A stretch of DNA of 64,000 bases, from NCBI GenBank assembly GCA_018389105.1, contig JACATO010001045.1, positions 1 through 64,000 on the forward strand, given 5' to 3'. This document shows, in pieces, positions 11,141-23,700 of the stretch. A program made the translations under genes and the position numbers. The DNA comes from Nautilus pompilius. Its lineage: Eukaryota > Mollusca > Cephalopoda > Nautilida > Nautilidae. Position 1 is the stretch's first letter, and the number at the start of each line of letters is the position of its first letter. The notes below the pieces were generated by a model that was given only the letters and a program-made list of their open reading frames with translations, was not told the DNA's origin and did no database searches.

Positions 11141-12783
11141 TACACCGGTGTGCAAAAGTCTTGCATAAAAATAATTTTTCCTGTAAATTAGCTCGTATTT
11201 TGTCGAAAGCAGGTGTTATCAAATCTTGTTCATTAAAGAATTTCTATATTACTGTTGTGCATATATTCCAATAATATCAAGCATATTGTTTCATTGTAAG
11301 AAAAGTTATAATTTGAAGAAAATCATTTGCATAAAATCAAGGTGTGAAAAGAGGTGCATAAAATCTAGACAGCTATCTAATCAATACAGATTCAATTCCA
11401 ATTATGCAGAAAGTGATCAGATCTATCAATAATGAGTAGAATATCCGAAATTCTACGATACTTGTTCACAACGACGAGGCATGCTGGCTTTCAAACACTG
11501 ACAATTGTCACTACTGAACTGCAACCAGGCTTCCTCGATTTTCCGTTTCAAATCGGTTTTATTTTCGGATTTTTAACACTAACGCTGAGTTTAATTGGGT
11601 GCCAAATGTTTTCGATGTGATTGAGATCCGGGCATTGAACCGGCCATTGGAGGAGGCGGATTCGCAACTCTGCCATCAAAGCCTTGACATTCCTAGCTGT
11701 GTGGATGAGGGCGTTGTCCTGCTGATAGATGGCTGTCAGGAGCATGTGGTCACACACATACTGTTCGACAATGTCCGAGACGATCTTAGCATAGTTATGA
11801 GCATTCATTCGACCCTCCACGTGATGCAATGGACGGACACCGGACGATTGAAAACAGCCTTAAACCATGGCCGAATCTCCTCTGCTTGTAGAGTCGTTCG
11901 ACTGCATCTAGGATGGAATTTCTCCGACACCGATCGCCGAACGTACATCCAACCGCTGAGTGGACCCTCACAAATTTGCTTTCGTCGGAAAACATCACTC
12001 GGGACCACTGGGCCACGGTCCAGTGGAGATGGTCGGGAGCCCACTGCAGTCTTTTTCGACGATTGTTCAGACTGATAAACGGCTTCTTCTGTGCCGATCG
12101 CCCGAACAGTCCCTTGTGGATCAAGCGCCGTCTGAAGATGCACGAGGCCAACTGGATCCAATGGTGCCTTGGCAAGGCGCTCTGGATGTCGGTGGAAGTT
12201 CGAAATCGGTACGAGTTCGACATTCGGGCGATCAGACGATCCTGTCGAGCCATTGTTTTCCGCGATCTGCCGGCTTCTGCGTTTCGAAATTAGGCTCCCA
12301 CCGGGTTTCCAACGTTTAAGGATGCGAGATATCGTCGACTGATTGCAACCGATTCGATTCGAAATGACCAACTCAGTTTCACCATCTTCTTTAATGCAAA
12401 CGATTATGGTCCACTCTTCTGGAGTCAAATATAGGGCTGTCGGCATCACTATATTGAACAAAAAATGAATCAGAATAGTGGAAAATGACAGTTTTTTCAT
12501 ACTTATATTATACTGTCATAAACTATTATAGCACAAAATATATATTCTAATTTTTTTCTATTTTATACAACACTTTTGCACACGCCGATTTCATACATAT
12601 TGTTTTATTAATATTTAAATTTTGAATGTACAATTACAAAATGGATCCTAGTGTTATAAGTCGTTTAAAGAGACCGATTACTTTCAATTAAAACAGAAAA
12701 CATACAATAGTCACTAATTTCTACAAAATAACCCATTTTCTAAGTCTAGTAATATTTTTGCAAGACTTTTGCACACTGCTGTA
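11141..12783 (-). mobile_element. Tc1-like IR/DR element 1 (left arm)
   Basis: The outer termini are caccggtgtgcaaaagtc (11143) and the inverse of gacttttgcacactgctg (ending 12781), flanked by TA inside a (TA)n tract. A second, inner copy of the same word occurs within each end: a degraded one near 11339-11366 and another near 12564-12592. Paired direct repeats within long terminal inverted repeats define the IR/DR group of Tc1 elements, such as Sleeping Beauty or Minos. Length is about 1.64 kb. It encodes a broken DD34E transposase on the minus strand. The mirror copy is at 33424-35061. Confidence 0.93.
11548..12500 (-). pseudogene. Tc1-like DD34E transposase, frameshifted (left arm)
   Basis: Reading from 12500 downward, the N-terminal helix-turn-helix region has NRIGCNQSTISRILKRW. 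A frameshift follows, then a block with VMFSDESKFV holding the first catalytic Asp. After another frameshift a block has IYQQDNALIHTA (second Asp) and CPDLNHIENIWH (catalytic Glu), with 34 residues between second Asp and Glu. This DD34E spacing is diagnostic of Tc1. The frame is broken at least twice, so no active enzyme is expected. The middle section differs from the right-arm copy much more than its flanks do. Confidence 0.9.
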
Positions 12784-12855
12784 TATATAGCAAGAATAAG
12801 TAGGTTTGTATTTTAAATCCTATACCATTGGTACATCTTAGTTATTCCATAATAT

Positions 12856-15739
12856 GGGTACTGAAACTCCGCACTCAACTTATAAATTCCGAAAAACGTC
12901 TAACAGCCATCACTTAAGTTCATCACTGAAAATAACATCATATATAGCACAAAGTAAGTAGTGCAGTTTCAGGAGCATCAGAAATTGCCATGCCTTAAGT
13001 GCACGCACTCAATCCAAACTCAAATTACCTTTTCAAATTTTCTTACGGAAGAATTTATTCACATATCTGATGATTAGCTACTGCAATTTAAAATAAAAAA
13101 AATTACAGGTAGAAATTCAAAAGAAATGACCGACAATAAATTCTTTCTGACGATCTTAGACAAATGTCTTCCCGCTTCAAAACAAAGCCAAATTTGGGAT
13201 CTTTGAACTGTCGAAAATTGACGACAAAGGCATAAAATATACAATATTTCCCCTAAAACTTAACCAAAAGTGGGACCTTCTATCTTCCCTCCTAATTACA
13301 AAACAATATCTGCTACTTTTGACTGTTTAGAGTTAATGCTCTACGAAATTCATGTTAGAAAATGGTATAAAAATTTTTTATATAATTTTTGTTGCAACTT
13401 TTTCTGAATAACAATTTTAAAAAGTAAAATTTTATAGAATTAGGAAGCAATATATTTTGTGAATTATTAAATGTATTTAATGTATTGTTTCCTTTCGTAT
13501 TTAAAAAAATACTTTCTGTTGTTATACATTCAAGCGAACACCAAAGCGTTATTTTATTTTTAAAAAATCGAATATATAATTTTTTGAAAAGATCGTTTGA
13601 AACTTTTTGTATTATACGATTTCTTTTTAAACATCACACAAAACTTCAGAATTTTTCTATTGAGCACTTTTTTAAAAAGTACAATACTAACTTGATGACG
13701 TTTGTTTTCTATGCTCCATCAGCCATGAGCTAATTCAAGGTGGAAAGAATAAAAAGTGACGCCTTTCAGTGGATCGAACACGAAGTAACCATACAGGCAA
13801 GGCTGAGAATAAGAACCAAATGTACCATTGAGCTTCATTATTTCAGTAAAGCTCTTGATAAAATGCGTATTTTAAACAGTTCCGTTATAGATTAATAACT
13901 TATAAAATACATGAAGGACGTAGATTTGAATATTCCAATTTCTTATCAACAATCTGATGTTTTCGCCACAGAGTTCACATCAGCAAACTTTATTTTCGAT
14001 TTGTTTAATTCATCCTAAAGTAAGCTTGAGAACGTAAAATAGACACAAAATATATAAATGTTTCGAGTTATTTTGAAAATTTTGTGAGAATGAATAGCAT
14101 CAACAATAAGAAAAATGTTGGAGAAAACCTGAATATTTGATTAGATTCGCCGGCCAAGTGCAAGGCAGGTTAGGGCCGATCCAACTGCCTAAGACGAACG
14201 GTCGGCAGCATGGCCCTTGGGCACCAATCAGAGCCTATACCAAACCCTCACATGCGTATACACCAAAACACATTTACATACACACACCTCATCCCCCCAC
14301 CAACTGGAACAAAACTGTAGTTTATGTTGGAAATTCAAACATTTTATATGGAGGACACAAAACTGGAAAATTCTGTTTCAGAAAAAGATTTCGGTGTTCG
14401 TTATTGACACAAAAACAAAAGAATGTCTGTTTAGTTATATGCGTAAAAGGTCTTGATTAATGAGCATTGTCAACAGGTCGTGCCGGTTAGGAGCACATTT
14501 ATGGAAAATATATTTATTCCTTGAGATAAATTCAGAACAGATTTCTTGAAAGTTTTAATGATTTGTAGGATTTTTGCTATTAAAATATCATGAGATTTAA
14601 GCACTTTCGATTTTAAGGTATAGAACAATTTTACATTGGTTATCAAATCTCAAAATAGTTAAGGTTCCTGAGCACATAGGCACCAAGAAGTCTGATCTCT
14701 CAGATTTCACACTAAAGGTTATATTTAGAAATCACGACATTTTACATAAGTTAACCAAATTTTAAATTAAATAAATTTAAAGCAGCGATATTTTAAAATG
14801 GTAGCTTTATTAGGTTCTGTTTCTTTCAATGAATTTCTGTGTAAGCTTTGTAACAATTAATAATAAATTTATATCGTTAATATTTATTAGAAAAATACAT
14901 TTGTAAATTAAGAATATGAAGAAAAGTAATTTTCCTTTACCTTAATAGGAATTGAAACAAAATACTGGCTGAGGGCTTCAATGATATTTCGCCGAGATGC
15001 TAACATTAGAGTTTTGAACAGACGAAAACTGTTTGAGAATACCGAACTTTTTATTTTCAGTAGGTCTTCTGCTAATTTTTTCAATAATTAATTGTGAAAC
15101 TATAAAAAAAAAACAGTTTCATCTGAACGGTACTAACTTTAGCATAAGTTTTAGTATCAATTGAACACTTTTCTATATTAACGTCTTTTACATTGACATA
15201 ATTCAAGAAGAGAGAACCCAAAATTGAAGTCTGCCGCTCACTGTTGGAGACGTGGTGATATTTTGCCTGAAACTGCACAATGTTTGCTCTATTCTTTGAA
15301 AAGTTCGTTCGCTAAATCAAACGTGTACCAGCAGCAAAGATTTCATTTATACATCGGGTTCGTTAAGCGAAAATTGGAGAAAGATAGATTTTTTTTCAAA
15401 TAATGGTACGATTATTTACCTTCGAAGGTTTGAAATGATGAGCCACTTGAAAAGTTAAGATGGTCCAGTACATAACTGAGAGGTTTAATACCAATAGGTT
15501 ACCATTCTGGTGGTCTGTCCCTAAAAGGGAGCACTTCACACTTCTTATACCCGGAATTGCTGATGCAATATAGAAGACAAACTTCAGTGCATTCACATAC
15601 AGATCCAATGCTTATCATAATGGAAGATTCCCATGGTGTTGAAACAAATTATTATGATGTACTATATTAAGTTGTGAGTGGTATGTGCTTAATTATCGCG
15701 CTAGAGAATTTAATACATTTTTGTGGAGTTTCAGTACCC
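12856..15739. mobile_element. Possible 2.9 kb DNA element with short inverted termini (left arm)
   Basis: The word gggtactgaaactcc at 12856 recurs inverted as ggagtttcagtaccc ending at 15739. Looser similarity continues inward (a taaattc word in both). No target-site duplication is clear and no transposase is seen inside. It could be a non-autonomous element or a chance pair. Confidence 0.25.
14146..14235. other. GC-rich block followed by CA-rich tail (left arm)
   Basis: About 90 bp of CpG-containing, GC-rich sequence starting gattcgccggcc stands out sharply from the AT-rich surroundings. An ACACAC/CCCCC-rich stretch follows to about 14310. The pattern resembles a fragment of a dispersed repeat with its own base composition, but I cannot assign a family. 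It is present unchanged in the right arm at about 31975-32064. Confidence 0.35.
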
Positions 15740-16415
15740 ACTTTTTATTACTGAGTACCTGAACGTTATGCAATAGCTATAGAGTTTGGAATTCAAACCC
15801 ACTTATCCCTGTTATGTATACACACTGGTGGCCATATCGAACACATCTATCAAATATCACTATCTTGCTCAAACTTACTGCAACGTATTTTCTAACGATT
15901 ATATTCTAATGTTGATGAAAATGTTTGTATTATTAAGTGCATTAAATAAAATCGCGTTTGCGATTTGGTTTTACAAGAAAAATACCTTTCTAAACAGAAA
16001 TTCAGTTGAAATCTTACCTTGAATTTTTAAAATGCGCTATGGTTCAAACACAAACTGTACGATATGGACTTCGAGTTGAGATTGAAGAAAAGTCAATAAA
16101 ATTTATCTGCGTAATGGCCCTTAAATTTTAGTATATAAACATTCCAACTTTGCTTTTCTTATGGTACCTATCAACATTATCTTATCGACGTTGTGTCCTT
16201 CATTCGTTACAGTTTTTATCAGCATGTATTAAATTTATTATTTCAATAATGAATCCACAATTTTCCGCCAAGGTTTTATGCTTACTATATAGAAATAAGC
16301 GAAGAGATTTATTGATAATAAACAAATAAAATTCCGTTGAAGAAATTAAAATTTTATGCGTAAGAAAATTTCATCAATAATAATAGCTCAAAAATTGTTT
16401 GTAACGAAAAAAATA

Positions 16416-16519
16416 GGACGGCTCGGCAGTCCATCGGGAGGCGACCGTACTTTAAAGTCGAGGGCCTGAGTTGATTCACTTAGCAATCGGGTCGCTTCAT
16501 CGTACCTCCATGCCCTGGA
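16416..16519 (+). repeat. tRNA-derived SINE-like block (left arm)
   Basis: The block contains an A-box-like ggctcggcagtcc (16420) and, about 48 bp later, a B-box-like gagttgattca (16468) that lacks one base of the consensus GGTTCGANTCC. An anticodon-arm-like segment lies between them. Box order and spacing suit an RNA polymerase III promoter derived from a tRNA. The degraded B box and lack of a clean acceptor stem argue against a functional tRNA. The mirror copy is at 29690-29792. Confidence 0.4.
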
Positions 16520-19211
16520 GTTAAAAGTTTACAAAAACGTAAGGAAGCTAGTTATAAAATTAAGAATGAAAGAGCGTGTAATTATCCTTTATGATGAAAA
16601 TAAATACAAGTATAAATGTCTGAAAAGGTTAAGGTAAGTAAATTATGATATAATTACGTTTTTAACAATGCATATGAGAAAACAACAATAAAGGCTTATT
16701 GAAGCAAAATTTGAAATACAGTGATAAAGAAAAATTAAGGCAATTCTTAAGTTCAGTATGATTACACTTTTATAAATTATTCAAAAGAAGTTTAATATTA
16801 TGGGTCCATTATAGGAAAATAGTTATTTGCCTTCTTAATGTAAATTAAATATCATAGAAAATATCTAAATTCAGGTGAACCATGAATTTTGGTGTTACGT
16901 TTCAAACAAAATGCATAATTATAAACCAAGCAAATGATGTATGTCAATGTAGAATTTAGTTCATACCAAAAGCATTATCTTATAGCTTTCTTCAGAAATC
17001 GTTTGTTATTACTAATTTGAATCACTGTAGCTCCCCCAATGCATTTATACAAATGTTATTGGTAAGTACTCATATTTTTCTGGCAAGAAAACAGTACCCA
17101 GATTACCATCACCCTTTTAAGATCATAAACTATCAATAAAAGATCCTTCAAAAGGTAAGGCTTAAGGAGTGGTTTCCACACAACCGTTTGTTTATGGATC
17201 GAATTCAAGTAACTCACCCATGATATTAAAGGGTATAGAAAGGGAAATGCTTTTAAGCAGAAAAATTGGTTGTTTTTGGAAAAAAATACAGTTAAGCTTC
17301 AGATTTCATGGATTGCGAAAACAGCAGCCAGAAAACTCTTGTATTGACGTGGTTAAAAGAAAGCGATATAACTGGACTAAACAGTATCAGAACTACAGTT
17401 AGTATCCAGCAACGTATGAAGGTTTGAAACATTTGGTCTTACCGGAACAATTTGTAGAATGGCCTGCAAAAGTTATAGAGAGAGCTGCATTTGCTCTACA
17501 GTTAAGTAAGCTGATACTAAGCTAAAGTGCGGTATAGTTTTGCTAGTTATTTCTGCTTGTTAACGGTAGCATTTCATAAAGACTTAACGAGGAAAGAGAT
17601 GAGGGCTGTTCTAAAATAAACAAAACAACCCAAATCAACGCACGGCGCGTAATCCTACTTGATAAACTCGTCTTCAGTTTAATCCCAATAGAAGCAGTGG
17701 CCAACCAGTTTTAAGTTGTACGAGGCTGGATGCTAACCTACAACCAATCAGAAGGTAACGCGTATCGGCTAAATAAAAATCAAATATGGAATTATGCAGC
17801 AATTCCGTAGTCACAGAACATTTATGCGGCTAGCAAGTGTGATTGTCAATGCACAACTAATGTGGGTTTTATTGTGACGCAACTACATTTTATTGCCTTA
17901 AAAGTGTATACATTTCAAAAGGTGTTTACATACGTAATATACTTTAGATCAGTAGGTCGTGTGATATCATATTTTAACACCTGTCTGACTGATAGAAATG
18001 TATGGCCTTCGATCAATCTTTGATGATAGTTGATTTCATGCTTCCAAAACACTGGAACAGCAAAAATTCAAACACTCTGCTTTTGAGTTGTTTTGATCTT
18101 CTTAAAATTGTTCCACAGTGCCAACTTTCAGGTTAAAGTGTTAGCAATTTCATTTTCTCGTATGCTGATGCAGTTTTATATTTGTCTTTCAGAATTTTCA
18201 TAATACTACTAAGATCACATTTAGTCGATGATTTTATGACATCACATTTGCACCTGTAAATTCCCTACGTGTCATATCAAGTATTATGCAAACTTCTAAA
18301 GTAGTTGCTTCACTTGCCTTATCCTATTATATAACATTTACCCACAGCTTTCAAAGAAGAACCATCAAGTAGTTCAATGTTGATGCTAGATGGCCGTAGC
18401 AACATCAAGAGGTTCAAAATCTTCATCTCTGTAATTTCATCTTGGTATCTAATACCTGTAGGCTCAAAATTTTCATTTCATCTTGATCATGATTTTTAAG
18501 CTTCATGTGACACTGTGGGCATAGATTTTGCCCAGGAATTAAATTGTTTCTTTAGATATAAAGAAAATAAATTAAATTATTTTATCATAAGAGAAGTCAA
18601 CGGAGTTATAAAGAGAAACAGCTGAAAGTAAACATGCACCGGTAACATCAAAATAATATATTCTTGTATCTTAAATAATTGATTTATATATTTTTAGTAC
18701 TAAAATAAAAGTGTTTCCAGAAGAAATTCTAATTTTCCAATAGTTTAATAAATGTCACAGAAAGAAAATATCATTTAAGTTTGGATTGATGCAATATATT
18801 CCGAATGTTATTGTGACTATATAGGTAGGATGAAACTTTTTTCTAAAAGGTGGATTTCTTGTTCACAACATGTCAAGACAAAAGTCATCGCCATTATGCA
18901 ATATTTGCAAAGAATGGAAAACAAAATACACATGAATCAACTACAATTGAGCCATCTGCAATGTCTGTAGTGTCGTTGTATCACCGTAAAGATAGAGCAA
19001 GGAAATGAATGAAGATAGATATACATCTATTTTACTTCAACAAAAAAACATATCAAAGCTAATATCTAAGCCTATATCTCTAATGTTAAAGTTAATCCTA
19101 AACAACATACAGTTGTTCATCAAGGAGGGCAGTGACACCAGCAACAGATAAAAAATGCAGTTGCAACAACACTGAACCATCTCATTTCGTACAGGTATTT
19201 ACCAATGTTGA

Positions 19212-20713
19212 TACTACAGTTCCGGACAAGAGATGGGACACCTGCTATGAAATTGATATTTGAGCTCCCTCGTTTTAACAAACGCATTTAAATACCCATC
19301 ACATTGTTTATTATATGTACAAAGCAAGCTGTTACAATGTATAAAAGAAACAAATGCAATATGTTTACATATTCTCTGGAAAAAATATTTCAATCGGCAA
19401 TGTCCGATTTGTACCGCGACAAAAGAGTTGGGACAGTGAGCAAAATCATAAATATTTAAATATTTTTCAACATTCCCAATTACAATCGAACAAATGTATG
19501 GAAACGATCAATTGACTAGTAGTGGGTGATGTATCCGTGATTTTCGATAACTTCTCGACAACAACGGGGCATGGATTCGACCAAACGAAGGCAGACGGAA
19601 TTGGTCATTTCCTGCCAGCTTTTCTCGACAGCCTGCAAGAATTGGTCTTGATTGAGATTCTTGTGTTTGGCCATCTTGGCCATCATTTACTTCCAGGCAT
19701 TTTCTATTGGGTTGAGATCCAGACTTTGGGGCGGCCAGCGCAAGACATCCATTCCTAGTTGGGTGGTGAGGGAAGAGACGACTCTGGCGGTGTGGATCTG
19801 GGTTGTCGTGCTGAAAGATGGCGATGACTGCTCTCTTCTCGCCGGTCGGTTGAACTTTATATTGTATTTTTCGCCATGGTAACGTCGAACACATATTCGG
19901 TCAGGACTGTCAATGCGCATGATCATCGTTTCGTCGGAAAAGCGAACTCTAGCTCATTGAATTTTGGTCCCGTTTTTGTGCGTTTTAGCCCATGCTATGC
20001 AGATGCGCCTGTTCTTAATGCTGATCAATGGCTTTTACTGGGCGATTCGTCCAAAGAGATTCCCCTCGCATAGACGACGTTCAATAGTACGACTGGAGAC
20101 ATTCACTCTACTCATGGAGGCTCGAATGGCCGTCGATTGCAGGAAACGATTGGCCCTGGATTTGCGACAAATGAGTCGATCCATTTTGTTGTCACATTTT
20201 TGGGGTGTTCCGATTCGCATTTTTACTTTCGTCTTTCCAGTCTCCTTGTACTGCTTCAGAATGCGGTTTACAGTGATTTTCGGGCGATTGACTTGATCGG
20301 CTATCTCCCGACAAGACAGATTTTCTTGGTGGTGTTCAACTATCAAGTATCTGATTTCAGACGACGTTGACTTGCCAGGCATGGTGCAAAAAATTATCTT
20401 AAATGGTCTTAGCTGATGTGATTCTGTTCATTTGATCCTTTAAAATTGTATATATTGAGGGGAATAAATGTATGCCCTGAGTTTGTTAACTGTTCCAAGT
20501 CTTTTGAAGCGGTACAAATTTTACTCTGCTAATTCAAATATTTTTTCCAGACAATGGATATACATATTACATTCGTTGTTTTTACATATTGTAAAGGCAG
20601 GTTTTAGTCAACTTATGGACAATAGGATAGCTATCTCTATGCAAATGTAAAAACAAGAGAGCTCAAATATCAATTTCACAGCAAGTGTCTAAACTCTTTT
20701 GTCCAGCACAGTA
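19212..20713 (-). mobile_element. Tc1-like IR/DR element 2 (left arm)
   Basis: Long terminal inverted repeats of roughly 240-270 bp are bounded by TA. Each end has two direct-repeat motifs: outer tccggacaagagatggg (19221) with inner cgcgacaaaagagttggg (19415) on one side, and the inverses at 20489-20513 and 20681-20708 on the other. This is IR/DR architecture. Length is 1.5 kb. It encodes a broken minus-strand DD34E transposase. Its inner terminus lies 13 bp from the palindrome's inner breakpoint. Confidence 0.93.
19516..20382 (-). pseudogene. Tc1-like DD34E transposase 2, frameshifted (left arm)
   Basis: Starts with MPGKSTSSEIRYLIVEHH at 20382. The paired helix-turn-helix region (CREIADQVNRPKITVNRIL) and a second DNA-binding segment continue for 115 residues to 20035. 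Later frames carry the catalytic region: QHDN with IHTA (second Asp), then SLDLNPIENAWK (Glu). The ending ENHGYITHY at TAG 19516-19518 is a common Tc1 C-terminus. Frame changes near 20035 and in the catalytic region disable it. Its N-terminal half is better preserved than that of the right-arm copy. Confidence 0.9.
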
Positions 20714-20726
20714 GATATATGTCTAT

Positions 20727-23700
20727 GAAAATACTTTTGCCTATTGGTTTTTATTCATAGTTACTTCCCTTGGAACATTGCACCAGGAATTTCAAAATGA
20801 CAAATAGCATCAGTCCTGAACAGTTTTAGTTAACAGTTATTTTTCTTAGATCCTATCAAGTTTTAAGACTATTTTAAAAAATAAATCTCTTACTTTTGGA
20901 GAGGATTCAGGATTTGGTTGTGTGCAGCGAAGAAAAAACTTAAATGAATAAATGGTTTCTCTCTGAGGCCTTATCTTTAAATTTTTTGAGACATTCTGAA
21001 CAAATGCTTCAGATTAAAGAAATTTTGTGCTATTCTACTTGTATAGTAATCAAGGAAGATGTAACAAGGTTGCCAGTAAAATATAATTCAATAAATTTTA
21101 GACAGTTTTATAACTGGACGAGATTTGTCAAAAGCGTCTTTTTTAGGATATCTAAGCATAAATGTCAATGTCTACTTTAATATCTTCATAGAAATACATC
21201 AGGATATGTGAATTAAAGTGGTCATCTCCCATACAGCTTCAAAATAAGTTTTTGATTAGTTTCAGAGATGAATTTCCAGTATCAGCTGCACTTAATATGA
21301 GTGATATGAGATGAAGCAATTAAAGATTTTGTCATGTTTGGTACATCGTCAGACATGCCTTTCTATCTGCTAAAACCCCTGAGAGAGTACCAGGTTTGAG
21401 TTCTGGGCTTCTGTACTTATATTGCCAAAGTCTAATTTCTTTCAGCAATGAATGTATAGATGGCAAATGTCTTTTTATATTTTTCAGGATGACGCCACCA
21501 GTTGGTTGATCAGGCAAGGTACTGGATATGGGCACAAATAGCTTTGCTTGTGAGGTCCCCAAATCATGTGCTGAACTGTTAGATGAAAGAGCCAAAAAAC
21601 AGAATAAAGAAAGCACATTTGAAGTATTCTTTTGAAGTTTGTTCCGAAATAGTGTCTTTGTGTTTTCCTGCCACATTGTCTTTTAAATTCAAGATATGGA
21701 AGTTTTGATACTTCAGCCACATAATAATTTTTGTTTTACACTAAATTCATACTCAGCATCCCTGACAGTAGATAAAGATTGCCATTTTCAAACATTTAAC
21801 AACGTTCAGAGTGGATTTTTTTGCAATTTATTCTATGGAACATTTAGCTTAATCAGGATATAGCAACATTTATATATTCAGGGTTTCTTGCTAAACACAA
21901 TTCTTACTGGATCCTACAATATTACCTGATCCATCCATGATTATAACTTGGTAAAGTTAAATGTTCAACCCAGTGCTACTCAAGGATTTACTGATATTTT
22001 TGCATACTATTCCACATTAGATAAAGTGAAGAACTGGTTCAACTGGTTTCCAGTGAATGGTGTAAAGTATACGAAGATTTAACTGTTTCCATTTAATGCT
22101 GTCCCTCACTTCATAACACTGAAAGCCATAATAAGGTCATCGCCCAATGGCAGTTTTCAATTTATCCAGAATCATCCTTTGAGTCGTAACAGTTATTTTC
22201 TGATGCTGTAACTGCATCACTGATATTTCTATATTTCTTAAACAAACAAAGAATGGACTGCTGCAAATTTCCAAATGGATTATTTGTAGCTTGTGCTGTT
22301 GTAGAGGTATCATGTGGATTACTATCTTTCTTGTCTTTAATACCTAATGCTTTCTTTTCATCAGTAAAGATACATACAATTATTTCTTGTAATACATGCT
22401 ACATTAATTATCAAACCACGACTCTCTTTGGGTAATCCACAGATAAAATTTCATGCACCATAGCCATTGTTGGGCATTTTGTAGATGTATGTTTCAAATT
22501 ATTTTAGATGATCTGAAATGTGATCAGTTCATTTGGCATTTTTACACTTCTGACCAACAGCCAGCCATTTAGTCACTTTGATCAATGTTTTGATATAAAA
22601 TAATATAACCAAGATATTTTCCAAATACACCCGTGACCAATACTATGCTGGGTAGATATAATCATGCTCTTTTAATTATTATTATTATTATATTATGAAT
22701 CTTTGAATCCTTTTAAATCTGAAATCCTGCAATATGGCTAGAATTCCTTTTCTCTTGCTACGTTCTTCACCATGTTAACTGGCAATGAACATGTATCAAT
22801 ATAAACAGAATGAATTCAGTTTTAAACTCAATTTAGAAAGTTTAAAAAGGAAAAGCTGTTATGAAGCAGAATGATCAGGTTCTAACAATCAGAAGCCAGA
22901 TTGTAGAACGTGGTTGTTATTTCACCACTTTCCTCAGAAGACTATGGAAACAAAATCAACTAACTAAGCGTGTAGCTAAATACATTAACCACACTAAACA
23001 GCTTTTCCCTCATTCTTTATGAAAGAGGAAAAATAAATTTTGAGGACAGCTTTATTGTAATCTAATAGTCCTGATATAATTTACGAAAATGTTATTAAAG
23101 ATTTGTTTGGTCCAAACAATGTGTATTTTCTTCTTATGAGTAGTGCTAATAGCGAGCCATAGCTTGAACAAACTTTCTTTGATATTTTTTTCAAAAATAC
23201 TCAGTCACGTAATGAGTTCGAATTCAGAGCAAGCGGATGCCAGGTTTGCACCTATTTCTTTGAAATCCTACAATGATATCAATCATATATCACCATTCTC
23301 TTTCCCTTGTGCTTTACTTTTAAAAATAATTATTAGTCATTGAACTGAAAGCACTCTTTGAAGATAAAGCAAGCAAATTTTAAAACTTTGAACAGTTTTT
23401 GCATTGTTCAATTCAAACTATAGTCATCTGATTAAAATAAATTAAAAATTAAGCCTTACAATTTGGTAAAATATTTAATTCTTTTCTTACCACAATTATA
23501 TCTGTACATGCACATAATGTTCAAATGAAACTTGGCTTGATACCCTGACAGAGATGCTGTTATAGACAGATTTCGTTTGAATCTTACTGTTTTGCTTATA
23601 TACTGACCACAGGAACAATCTGCTAATACCCTGACACAAAATATTGTTATGCACGTCATAGCAATAGCTGTAGTTGAAGTAATATTATTGCTTTTAAAGT

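Larger units (their letters stand above)
12784..19211. other. Intergenic left-arm DNA between the two Tc1-like elements
   Basis: AT-rich, without a gene I can support. It contains a locally GC-rich block (14146-14235), a tRNA-derived SINE-like block (16416-16519) and a possible pair of short inverted termini (12856 and 15739). From about 13.6 kb this stretch is almost identical to its mirror. Identity of the many short open frames between arms follows from DNA identity and is not evidence of coding. Confidence 0.5.
1..20726. repeat. Left arm of a giant inverted repeat (palindrome)
   Basis: This arm is the reverse complement of 25493-46224. Matching landmarks lie at mirror positions whose coordinates sum to about 46202-46230, so the arms are colinear with only small indels. 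Spot comparison by eye shows near identity from about 13.6 kb inward, where most differences are one-base indels. Outside that there are a few percent substitutions, for example about 4% in the 236 bp before 6957. The inner end lies 13 bp beyond the end of a Tc1-like element. The outer end is cut by the window start. All recognisable transposon insertions are shared by both arms, so they predate the duplication, or the duplication has been homogenised or misassembled. Confidence 0.97.

Noticed and set aside
11599-12319. Plus-strand open frames across Tc1 element 1 and similar frames at 19522-20370
   Set aside because: Shadows of the minus-strand transposase genes.
16416-16519. Functional tRNA gene
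   Set aside because: The B box lacks a base and no clean acceptor stem is visible. A SINE-like derivative fits better.
13485-18000. Many short open frames identical in both arms (for example 14137-14460, 15786-16022, 17169-17402)
   Set aside because: The surrounding DNA is almost identical between arms, so conserved frames carry no information about coding. No domain or splice support was seen.
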